DNA from: Streptomyces sp. NRRL WC-3549
GTDB lineage: Bacteria; Actinomycetota; Actinomycetes; Streptomycetales; Streptomycetaceae
Direction: 5' to 3'
NCBI RefSeq assembly: GCF_000721935.1
Contig: NZ_KL585409.1
Coordinates: 32,072 to 37,700, forward strand
DNA: 5,629 nt
Under the pieces are notes generated by a model. It had not been told where the DNA came from. It saw only the letters and a program-made list of their open reading frames with translations, and did no database searches. This document shows positions 1 to 5,608 of this stretch, piece after piece (the first letter of the stretch is position 1; the number at the start of each line of letters is the position of its first letter). The position numbers were made by a program, and so were the translations under genes.

Positions 1-28
1 TCCCGCAGCACGACGGACACGGGCGGCG
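1..28 (-). repeat. ACP-linked direct repeat, copy 2 (continues off the window)
   Basis: These 28 bases are identical to 292-319, at an offset of 291 bases (97 codons) in the same reading frame. They encode the junction PPVSVVLRE that leads into an ACP. Identity includes synonymous positions and breaks right after base 28. The leftward extent cannot be seen. Confidence 0.85.
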
Positions 29-1206
29 TGGCGGGGGCGGACGGTTCGGCGGGAACGGGCACGACCGGCGCCGCCACGACGGCACCGGCAGGCAGCTGAG
101 GCTCCAACCACGCCGCGAGCTCCGCGATCGTCCGATGCTCGAACATCACCGTCGGCGACAACTCCACCGACAGCCGCTCCCCCAGCTCCCCCACCAGAGA
201 CAACAGATCAGCCGACCCCAACCCCAACTCGTAATACCCCGCACCCACATCCACCGCATCCACGGACACACCCAGCCGCGCGCCCACCAACTCCCGCAGC
301 ACGACGGACACGGGCGGCGAACCCCCCGCCGACGCGGCAGTGGGAGCGGGCTTCTCGGCCGGTGAGGCGGGTGTGTCGCCACGGACGTCGAGCGCGTCCG
401 CCGCCCGGATGCGCTTGGCGACGAACTGCCCGACCTCGGCGATCTTCCGACCGTCCTCGTCGTAGAACTCCACGACCAAGCGGATGAGTTCGTCGTCGCG
501 GCGGACGGAGTCCGCGGGCACCCGGACGCGGCCCGGCCGCGCGGAACCGGTCGAACATCAGCGGAAGGTAGAGGCCAGGGCCGTCGTTGTCCCCGTGCAG
601 CATGCCCAAGGCGACACCGCCGCCGAGGAGACCTGCTTCGAAGAGGGCCGGGTGGAACAGGAACGCAGGGGTGGATGACTGGTGTTCGGGAGCGAGTTCC
701 AGCTCGGCGATCCAGTCGCCGGGACGGTGGTGGACCGCGCCGCCGAGTTTCATCAGGCCCGAATGGTAGAGGTCGTACTCCCGGCACCAGGTGTAGATCT
801 CGTCCATGGTGGTGCGTCGGGTCACCTCCTGGACGGGCAGCGGGAGCCGCTCCGTGTAGGCGACCGGACCACGGTGGTGCGCGGTGACAGCGGCGTGCAG
901 AACGTCGGTGGCGTCCTGGTCGCGTCGGCTGCGCACCTCCACCCGCCACCCCCCGCCTGCCACGGGACGCCCCTCGACGGTGGTCAGGACGGCCTCACCG
1001 GGCCCGGCGACGAGCGGCGCGAGGATGGTGAGGTTGCGCAGCTCCACCTCGGGCATGGGGTGCCCGTGCCGCGCCAGCACCTGGAGAACCAGGTCCACGT
1101 AGCCGACACCCGGCAGCAGGCTGCGGCCGTACACGACATGACCGCGCAACAGCGGGTTGTCGGCGGTGACGGTAAAGGTCTCGGTGAACGTGGCGGATGC
1201 GGTCAT
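1..1206 (-). CDS. Polyketide synthase, N-terminal part: DH-ACP-ACP (partial, apparent frameshift)
   Basis: This is the start of a PKS protein that continues beyond base 1. Residues 1 to about 225 form a double-hotdog dehydratase domain, which removes water from beta-hydroxyacyl-ACP. The N-terminal motif HxxxGxxxxP is present (H23, G27, P32). In the C-terminal HPALFEAGLL motif, Glu190 sits where the family usually has the catalytic Asp, and Leu194 replaces the usual Gln/His. The usual YGPxF motif is also absent (YDLYHSGLMK instead), so activity is uncertain. After FDRFRAAG the frame moves by one base near 530, and the new frame is open to base 1. It gives RVRVPADSVRR, a Pro/Ala linker, an ACP (about 314 to 89) with the carrier Ser in GLGSADLL (codon 213-215), another linker, and the first residues of a second ACP. 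The ATG at 1206 starts a normal DH N-terminus, but its ribosome binding site is weak. It overlaps the upstream stop as ATGA. Tandem ACPs suggest a trans-AT or iterative system; this is inference. Confidence 0.85.
292..319 (-). repeat. ACP-linked direct repeat, copy 1
   Basis: This is the matching copy of 1-28, at the start of the first ACP domain (PPVSVVLRE). The linkers before the two copies differ (SAGGS against APAT), so identity begins sharply at the domain edge. That pattern fits duplication of an ACP cassette or gene conversion between neighbouring ACPs. Confidence 0.85.
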
Positions 1207-1838
1207 CTGATTTCCGTCCCAGGAAGAAGACGCACGGGGGTGCCCGAGTGTGCGTGGCGCGAACCGGGGGTTCTTCTACGGACAAGGGGAGGGCGGTGGC
1301 TGCCGGAACGGATCCGTCGCGGTGCGCCCAGGGCCCCGTGAGCCGGCATCCGCCGGGTGAGGGGGGACCAGGCGCTGTGACGGCCTTCGTGCAACTGACC
1401 AGCAGACACGGGGAGGCCCCATGGCATCGCGTCACTTCGCGCGCCGAGCCGTTCCACGAGGTCTCGTTCGGTCGGCAGGGCGGTCAGGTCCAGCAGGGAT
1501 CCTGGGCGCGGGGCGCCTACCTCGGCGTCGATGCCCACGGAGTGCAGTCGGCCGGCCCCCGCCACCGCGGCCGCGGGGCACCGGGAGCGACACGCCGAGC
1601 TGCCGACCGTTTCCGCCGGCCATTGCGGGCTGGTGTGCCACCCGGGCGGCAGCAGAACCGAAGGATTACCCAGTTCACCGAGCGCGGCACGAGCACACCG
1701 GCGCACCGCCGCAATTTCCCGTCGATTCCGTGGAGCACTATAGGCGACGGCCCCGCGCTCCTCGGCGAAGAAATGAATTTCCGCGTCACCTAATACCTCC
1801 GCGGACCCCACGTGGACGTGAAGTAACTCCTCGATCAC
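1203..1838 (-). pseudogene. Sfp-type 4'-phosphopantetheinyl transferase, degenerate
   Basis: Family members move the phosphopantetheine arm of CoA onto the conserved Ser of carrier proteins. The GTG at 1838 follows a GGGGGAA ribosome binding site. The N-terminus (IEELLHVHVGSAEVLGDAE), the FAEER segment, the Arg-rich NRREIAAVRRCARAAL segment, PQWPAETVGS and the metal-site motif GIDAE (residues 102-106; D104, E106) all fit the Streptomyces Sfp-like family. Two signatures are lost. The GSxTHC motif reads GSSACRSRC and lacks its His. The KEAxYKAWFPLTRRW motif is garbled: the frame reads HEGRHSAWSPLTRR, while the next frame reads SCTKAVT, meaning the Glu is gone and the frame shifts. The C-terminal 45 residues are unlike the family. 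The frame is nevertheless open for 211 codons and ends on ATGA with the PKS start. Leu5 is a TTA codon (1824-1826), rare in Streptomyces and read by the bldA tRNA. A highly divergent functional protein is less likely. Confidence 0.72.
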
Positions 1839-2233
1839 TGTTTCCCCCGTGCCCGCTCTCCAGCCGTTCACCAGATGGTCAGCGAGAAGCGCTCGGCGAG
1901 TTCCTGAACTCAGCGAATTTGACGGCCTGGACAACGGTCGAGTTCGGTACGTCCGAGCATGTGTGAGCGCACACGTTTCCCCCTTGGTTGTCTGCGCCTT
2001 CCGGATGCGAGAAGGACTCACACAAGTGACGCGGCACCCGGGCGGAGGCTGTGCGGCCACACAGCGGTCCGGTTCCCCGTAGTGAAGGGGGCAGGACGCT
2101 TCCAGGCCAGACAGGCCGCATTGCCGATGCCAGGATCCAGTGACCGCAGAATGAACCAGAGAAAGACAAACACCGAAGTGCCCCCCGTTCATGCGGCGTG
2201 AGGTTCCCCAGCCGCCCCCCATTTCGAATCGAG
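1839..2233 (-). other. Long leader region without a recognisable gene
   Basis: This stretch lies between the minus-strand promoter and the PPTase start. Reading frames here lack recognisable protein motifs and Streptomyces-like codon bias, and AT-richer patches occur (about 2150-2180). One frame ends in QELAERFSLTIW just before the PPTase start, which could be the worn tail of a lost gene, but this is too short to name. A short inverted repeat GTGTG-agcg-CACAC lies at 1961-1974. If the promoter at 2234-2262 is used, this becomes a 5' leader of nearly 400 bases. Confidence 0.45.
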
Positions 2234-2262
2234 AGCTTAGGTTGACTGATCAGGACCGTCAA
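2234..2262 (-). promoter_or_regulatory. Sigma-70/HrdB-type promoter reading toward the PPTase/PKS genes
   Basis: On the minus strand, TTGACG (2262-2257) is followed after exactly 17 bases by TAAGCT (2239-2234). This is a near-consensus -35 and a TAnnnT -10. Transcription would start near 2227 and run into the degenerate PPTase and the PKS gene. The -35 lies inside one arm of the inverted repeat at 2240-2264, so a bound repressor would block RNA polymerase. Confidence 0.6.
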
Positions 2263-2264
2263 CC
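2240..2264. promoter_or_regulatory. Inverted repeat, probable operator
   Basis: GGTTGAC (2240-2246) and GTCAACC (2258-2264) are perfect complements around an 11-base spacer that contains TGATCA. Arm length and total size (25 bp) suit a TetR-family dimer. The site overlaps the -35 and spacer of the minus-strand promoter and lies about 125 bases before the TetR-like remnant that faces the other way. That is the usual layout of a self-regulated TetR gene and its target. Binding by that regulator is inferred. Confidence 0.5.
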
Positions 2265-2390
2265 GTCTACCGAAGGTCACACAGCTTGGAACTCCAGCCC
2301 GGCCCCGCCGCACAACATCCGGTCTCCGGGCACGGAAAAGAGGGAAGCGGAATTCGCTCATGCAGCCATTAGGCCTGGCCAGCAAGGGCC

Positions 2391-2785
2391 TTGACGGCAA
2401 ACAGGACTCGGGCGCGCGCTGCCGTGATCCTCACTTCGGCACCCGACCCTGATGCACACCGGGGGGCGTTCAACGAGCACGGCCACCCCGGCACTTCGGT
2501 CCGGGACATCGCCGGCCGGGTCGGCTCCACGGCGCACGCCCTGTTCGCCGAGTGCGCCGAGTGCGCCGAGTGCGCCGAGTGCGCCGACGCCATGGTGGAG
2601 GGATGGACGGACTGGTCACCGCGCTCGACGAGGTGCCGACCGGGGCGCCCCCGAAGGACGCGCTCACCACCGTCACCAGGATCACCGTCACGCATCGCGC
2701 GTCAGGCGGCGTGGCCCCAAGGGGTGGGGGCAGCGTCCGCGCGGGGTCACCAGCCCGCGCAACGGCGTCGTCGCTCCGACAGTGA
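2391..2785 (+). pseudogene. TetR-family transcriptional regulator remnant
   Basis: TetR proteins bind operators through an N-terminal helix-turn-helix and are released by ligands bound at the C-terminus. From a TTG at 2391 the frame reads TRARAAV, then FNEHGHPGTSVRDIAGRVG, a clear TetR helix-turn-helix. The segment before FNEHG is about eight residues longer than normal. The recognition-helix end, normally like GALYxHFxSKEALLDAMV, reads HALFAECAECAECAECADAMV because of a 9-bp tandem repeat. After GWTD the frame shifts by one base at about 2612. The next frame continues as LVTALDEVPTGAPPKDALTTVTRITVTHRA, typical of the following TetR helices, then becomes unrecognisable and stops at 2783-2785, well short of the usual 190-210 residues. 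Several independent lesions make a pseudogene the best reading. The start is uncertain because the ribosome binding site is weak. Confidence 0.55.
2547..2587 (+). repeat. 9-bp tandem repeat (GCCGAGTGC, 4.5 copies)
   Basis: Four exact copies of GCCGAGTGC fill 2547-2582 and a 5-base partial copy follows. In the TetR frame it encodes Ala-Glu-Cys repeats, in phase with codons. It replaces the end of the helix-turn-helix and the start of helix 4. Slippage expansion is the likely origin. Confidence 0.9.
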
Positions 2786-2856
2786 CGTATGTGGCCCACA
2801 GCGCGTACACCGGAAGCCTGCACCGCGAGGAGGAGGCGATTCCGCTTCGACGTACG

Positions 2857-2894
2857 GGGGCCCAGTCGCCGCGGCGAAAAGCTCACCGGGCCCC
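2857..2894 (-). terminator. Possible terminator of the pirin gene
   Basis: GGGGCCC (2857-2863) pairs with GGGCCCC (2888-2894), and a perfect 12-bp palindrome (2866-2877) lies in the loop. It begins 18 bases beyond the pirin stop on the minus strand. There is no T run, which is common for actinomycete terminators. The arms are nearly self-palindromic, so support is modest. Confidence 0.35.
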
Positions 2895-2911
2895 ATTCGC
2901 ATCAACGCGGG

Positions 2912-3877
2912 TCAGCGCACCCTTCCTCGCGGCTTCAGCGCCACCGGCGGGAGTTGCGGAGCGGGCAGCCGACCCCCGTCGTAGCCCTCCACTTCACCGA
3001 ACCTGTCACTGGCCATCCAGTCCGCACGCGCCTGTGCGATCTCCTCGTGGGACCGTCCGACGAAGTTCCACCACATGACGATCTCCTCCTCGAACGGCTC
3101 GCCACCCAGAAGCATCAGCCCCGCGTCGGACTCCGCACGCAGGGGCAGTTCGGTACGGCCGCAGCCAAGGTAGAGCATCGAACCCGGCAGCACCGGGACC
3201 CCGTCCACCTCCGCCTCGCCGGACATCGACAGCACCGCGTACTCGAAGTCGGGGCCCAGGGGCAGCCGGGCGTCGGCGCCCCGGGTGAGAGCGAGGTCCG
3301 CCCCGACGATCGGGGTGTACGCCGTACCGGGCGACCTGGCACCGTCCAGTTCGCCGAGGATCACGGTCGCGGTGAGTCCCGGCGCCGTGACGGCGGGAAG
3401 GTCGGCGTGGTGCTGGAAGTGCGGTTCCACGTTCCGGTGGGCGTCGGGCAGGGCGACCCAGAGCTGGGCGCCGTGCAGAAATCCGGCGTGCGGCTTCGGG
3501 CTCTCCTCGGAGTGGCTGATGGCCCTCCCGGAGGTCATCAGCCCCAGTTCCCTCGGCCGGATCGTCCGCAGGCTGCCCAGGCTGTCGCGGTGCAGGACCT
3601 CGCCGTCGTGCAGCCAGCTGACCGTCTGCAGACCCATGTGCGGGTGCGGAGGGACCTGCATCCCAGGCTCGTCGGCGATGTCGTCGGGGCCGTAGTGGTC
3701 GACGAAGGCCCAGGCCCCCACCATGCGACGCCCGAGGTTGGGCAGCAGCCGGCGGACCTGGGTCGACTCGCCGAGCTGCACATGGCGCGGGGAGAGGAGC
3801 TCCCGCACCGGCTCGGCGACGACGAAACCCCGCCCTCCGCAGACGGTGGGGGTGGCCTGGCGATCGAGATTGCTCAT
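2912..3877 (-). CDS. Pirin family protein (YhhW-like bicupin)
   Basis: Pirins are cytosolic bicupin proteins. Some bacterial members (E. coli YhhW) open quercetin by dioxygenation; others modulate partner enzymes or redox responses. The 321-residue product carries the N-terminal cupin metal site: H78 and H80 in PPHPHMGLQT, then H122 and E124 in SHSEES. Spacing matches the His-His-His-Glu iron site of human pirin. The typical family segments LPNLGRRMVGAWAFVDHYGP and the C-terminal PFEEEIVMWWNFVGR are present and the protein is full length. The ATG at 3877 gives the N-terminus MSNLDRQATP seen in actinomycete homologues; a frame extension to 3922 has no family support. The ribosome binding site is weak. 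It diverges from the TPR gene across a region with an 18-bp palindrome, so the two may share a regulator. Family identity is near certain; the substrate is unknown. Confidence 0.95.
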   Translation of the reverse strand: MSNLDRQATPTVCGGRGFVVAEPVRELLSPRHVQLGESTQVRRLLPNLGRRMVGAWAFVDHYGPDDIADEPGMQVPPHPHMGLQTVSWLHDGEVLHRDSLGSLRTIRPRELGLMTSGRAISHSEESPKPHAGFLHGAQLWVALPDAHRNVEPHFQHHADLPAVTAPGLTATVILGELDGARSPGTAYTPIVGADLALTRGADARLPLGPDFEYAVLSMSGEAEVDGVPVLPGSMLYLGCGRTELPLRAESDAGLMLLGGEPFEEEIVMWWNFVGRSHEEIAQARADWMASDRFGEVEGYDGGRLPAPQLPPVALKPRGRVR

Positions 3878-3932
3878 GGCGCTCAACCTATTCCCGAGTG
3901 GGCACGGAGCGGCCGCCCCCACGCCGATAATT

Positions 3933-3950
3933 TAGTGGAATGTTAAACTA
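3933..3950. promoter_or_regulatory. Imperfect 18-bp palindrome between pirin and TPR genes
   Basis: TAGTGGAA (3933-3940), a 2-base spacer and TTAAACTA (3943-3950) form arms that pair at 6 of 8 positions. It sits in a short AT-rich island between two divergent genes, 56 bases from the pirin start and 48 from the TPR start. Size and AT-rich arms resemble operators of MarR-type regulators, which often control pirin genes; the regulator is not in this window. I could not assign clear -35/-10 pairs. Confidence 0.4.
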
Positions 3951-3997
3951 CTTCCGGTGTCGGCGTCACTGCCCACCACCCCGGTCAAGGAGGAGAA

Positions 3998-4360
3998 GTG
4001 GACGAGACCTACTACGAATTCGGTACGCCCGCCGATCGCTGGGACCGGGCGAACATGTTCTTCGAGGCGAAGGAGTACGTGACCGCTGCGCGCATCCTCG
4101 GCGGCCTCGTCGAGGAGATGCCCGAACAGGTCTCCCTGCGGCTGCTGCTGGCGCGGGCCTACTACCACTCGGCGCGGCTCACCAAGGCCGAAGGTGAATT
4201 GCGTGAGGTGCTCGAACGCGACCCGGTCGAGCACTACGCGCGTCTGATGCTCGGACGCACCCTGGAACGCCAAGGCCGGCAGTCCGAAGCGGCCACGCAC
4301 CTGCGCATGGCCGCGGCGCTGTCCGGGGAATTCGACGCGCCGGGACCGACAGCGCGGTAG
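3998..4360 (+). CDS. Small tetratricopeptide-repeat protein
   Basis: The 120-residue product is almost wholly helical TPR repeats, which form protein-binding scaffolds. Likely units are residues 14-43 (DRANMFFEAKEYVTAARIL), 45-78 (LRLLLARAYYHSARLTKAEGELREVLERDP) and 79-108 (ARLMLGRTLERQGRQSEAATHLRMAAAL), each with the Gly/Ala and Leu pattern of TPR helices. There is no signal peptide or membrane segment, so it is probably cytosolic. The GTG at 3998 is chosen because GGAGG (3989-3993) lies 4 bases before it and the family N-terminus (DETYYEFGTPADRWDRA) begins there. It diverges from the pirin gene and converges on the kinase gene; a strong hairpin follows the stop. Partner and process are unknown. 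I know similar short TPR proteins from streptomycetes only as uncharacterised conserved proteins. Confidence 0.9.
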   Translation: MDETYYEFGTPADRWDRANMFFEAKEYVTAARILGGLVEEMPEQVSLRLLLARAYYHSARLTKAEGELREVLERDPVEHYARLMLGRTLERQGRQSEAATHLRMAAALSGEFDAPGPTAR

Positions 4361-4363
4361 ACG

Positions 4364-4423
4364 CGGGCCGGGCGGGCGGCGGTGTCCCACGGAGAGCCGC
4401 CGCCCTGCACCCGACCCGGCCCG
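4364..4423 (+). terminator. Compound hairpin terminator after the TPR gene
   Basis: Two nested 9-bp perfect stems are visible: CGGGCCGGG (4364-4372) with CCCGGCCCG (4415-4423), and GGGCGGCGG (4374-4382) with CCGCCGCCC (4397-4405) around a 14-base loop. The structure starts 3 bases after the TPR stop. No T run follows, as usual in very GC-rich actinomycetes. Lying between convergent genes, it could also stop read-through from the kinase side. Confidence 0.7.
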
Positions 4424-4558
4424 ACCGAACCCCGGAGTCGGATGCGGCCCCGGTGAACGGGTGCGGGGGAGAACGCCGGACCCGCCTCCCCACGGCGTCG
4501 AACGCCGTCGGGTCCCTCGCGCACGGCGGCGATGGCTCGGTGACTGCCGTAACGGGCC

Positions 4559-4576
4559 GCGCGCCGACGGGCGCGC
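4559..4576 (-). terminator. Possible terminator hairpin after the kinase gene
   Basis: GCGCGCC (4559-4565) pairs perfectly with GGCGCGC (4570-4576) around the tetraloop GACG. The hairpin begins 13 bases beyond the kinase stop on the minus strand. It is short and has no T run; in such GC-rich DNA chance is possible. The remainder of 4424-4558 holds no gene that I can support. Confidence 0.4.
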
Positions 4577-4589
4577 CCATGGGCCGCGG

Positions 4590-5520
4590 TCAGCGGGGCT
4601 CCGGGCACGGCCGGCGCCGCATCGCGGCCAGCAGGGCCCGGCCGGCGCGCAGGACCGCCCCGGGGGCGCCGGGGCCGGCGGCGGTGTTCGCCGGAACGGG
4701 TACGGAAGGGGCGCTCTCCCCCAGCGCGGCCAGCGCCCGCGAACAGCACAGGGCGTCCGGGCGGCCGTGCTCGGACGGATCGGTCATGGCGCGCAACAGC
4801 TCCGCCAGGTCCGCTGACAGGTGGGAGGGTACGGCCGGCGGACGGTGCAGCCGCGCCATGGCGGACTCCAACGGCGCTCCCCCGTACTCCACCTCGCCCT
4901 TGAGAGACTCGATCAGCACCAGCCCCAGGCTGTAGACGTCCGCGGCCGGCCCCGCCCCCCTGCCCTGCACCTGCTCCGGCGCGAGGTACGCGGCGGTTCC
5001 CACGAGCGGGCCGGTGGTGGTGCGGGCAGCGGCGTCGAGCAGCTCGGAGATCCCGAAGTCGGTCAGGTGGGGGTGGCCCGTCTCGTCCAGGAGTATGTTC
5101 GCGGGCTTGACGTCACGGTGTATGACACCGGCCGCGTGCACGTGCGCCAGCGCCGAGGCCAGCGCGGACCCGGCCCGGCCGACCTCGGCCGGAGTCATGC
5201 GGGCCGCCGCGATACGGCGCCGCAGGGTGGCCCCCTTGATCAGCTGCATCACCAGGTAGGGGCGTCCGTCCTCCTGACCGGAGTCGTACACGGAGACCAG
5301 CCCGGGGTGGTGCAGCTGTGCCAGCAGCCGGCCCTCGTCGCGGAAGCGTTCCTCCGTACTGTCTCTTATACACATCCCGCAGATCGAGCGCCTCGTACAC
5401 GTCGGCCGCACCGCCGCGCCCCAGCAGGTCGCCGAGCCGGTACCGGTCCGCGAGCACACGGGTGGTCAGCCGGAGATCGGGGCGTGTCGCCCCTCCCGTC
5501 GGCCACTGCGGGACCTTCAT
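4590..5520 (-). CDS. Hanks-type serine/threonine protein kinase, interrupted by adapter sequence
   Basis: This enzyme phosphorylates Ser/Thr residues of partner proteins using ATP. The ATG at 5520 follows AGGAGGTG with 5 bases spacing. The first 48 codons end with the glycine-rich loop LGRGGAADVY (residues 33-42) and EALDLR. Then 18 foreign bases (5359-5376) follow, and the kinase resumes in another frame at 5358 with TEERFRDEGRLL, which holds the helix-C Glu. Later motifs are intact: HRDVKPAN (catalytic Asp codon 5112-5114), DFG (5052-5060), APE (4974-4982) and DVYSLG. The VAVK segment with the ATP-binding Lys, expected between these parts, is missing; the lost length must be 3n+2 bases. No membrane helix or PASTA domain is seen. 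About 45 Pro/Ala/Arg-rich residues follow the kinase domain, so it is probably a soluble kinase of some 310-330 residues. The break is most likely an assembly artefact, not a mutation. The target is unknown. Confidence 0.9.
5359..5376 (+). other. Tn5/Nextera mosaic-end sequence (probable assembly artefact)
   Basis: The bases CTGTCTCTTATACACATC match 18 of the 19 bases of the Tn5 mosaic end used in tagmentation libraries; the 19th (T) is replaced by C. Read on the minus strand it gives the peptides DVYKRQ and MCIRDS, a known mark of adapter contamination in translated assemblies. It is AT-rich unlike everything around it. It replaces native kinase sequence and does not simply interrupt it. No transposase gene or matching second end is present. 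Confidence 0.93.
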
Positions 5521-5589
5521 GTGCACCTCCTGTGCTCGCCGGCCGTCCGGCCTGCCCCGCCCGCCCCCGCAGGGCCGCGGAGCCGGGTT

Positions 5590-5608
5590 CCGGGCCTTCG
5601 GGGCCCGG
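5590..5608. terminator. Strong GC hairpin upstream of the kinase gene
   Basis: CCGGGCC (5590-5596) pairs with GGCCCGG (5602-5608) around TTCGG, which includes the stable TTCG loop. It lies 70 bases upstream of the kinase start, so it is more likely the terminator of a gene lying to the right of the window than part of the kinase promoter. No coding region could be supported between 5521 and 5629. Confidence 0.45.

Noticed and set aside
682..1341. Plus-strand open frame opposite the DH domain
   Set aside because: It is a shadow of the PKS reading frame; there is no family resemblance and no ribosome binding site.
1421..1966. Plus-strand open frame opposite the PPTase remnant
   Set aside because: Composition is Arg/Pro/Ala-rich without motifs, while the minus strand carries recognisable PPTase segments.
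1961..1974. GTGTG-agcg-CACAC as an operator
   Set aside because: The arms are only 5 bp, and no promoter or conserved start is close by; chance is likely.
1839..2222. Extension of the PPTase frame upstream to an ATG near 2222
   Set aside because: The added residues show no family similarity, and the GTG at 1838 has a good ribosome binding site and starts the typical IEELL N-terminus.
2547..2587. CRISPR-like repeats
   Set aside because: The 9-bp units are directly adjacent, with no spacers.
2789..3946. Long plus-strand open frame opposite the pirin gene
   Set aside because: It is the antisense shadow of a conserved high-GC gene; its product is Arg/Gly/Pro-rich without motifs, while the minus strand gives a full pirin.
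5359..5376. Genuine Tn5-type transposon insertion
   Set aside because: There is only a single mosaic end, no transposase, no 9-bp target duplication, and native sequence is missing, not just interrupted. Adapter residue explains all of this.
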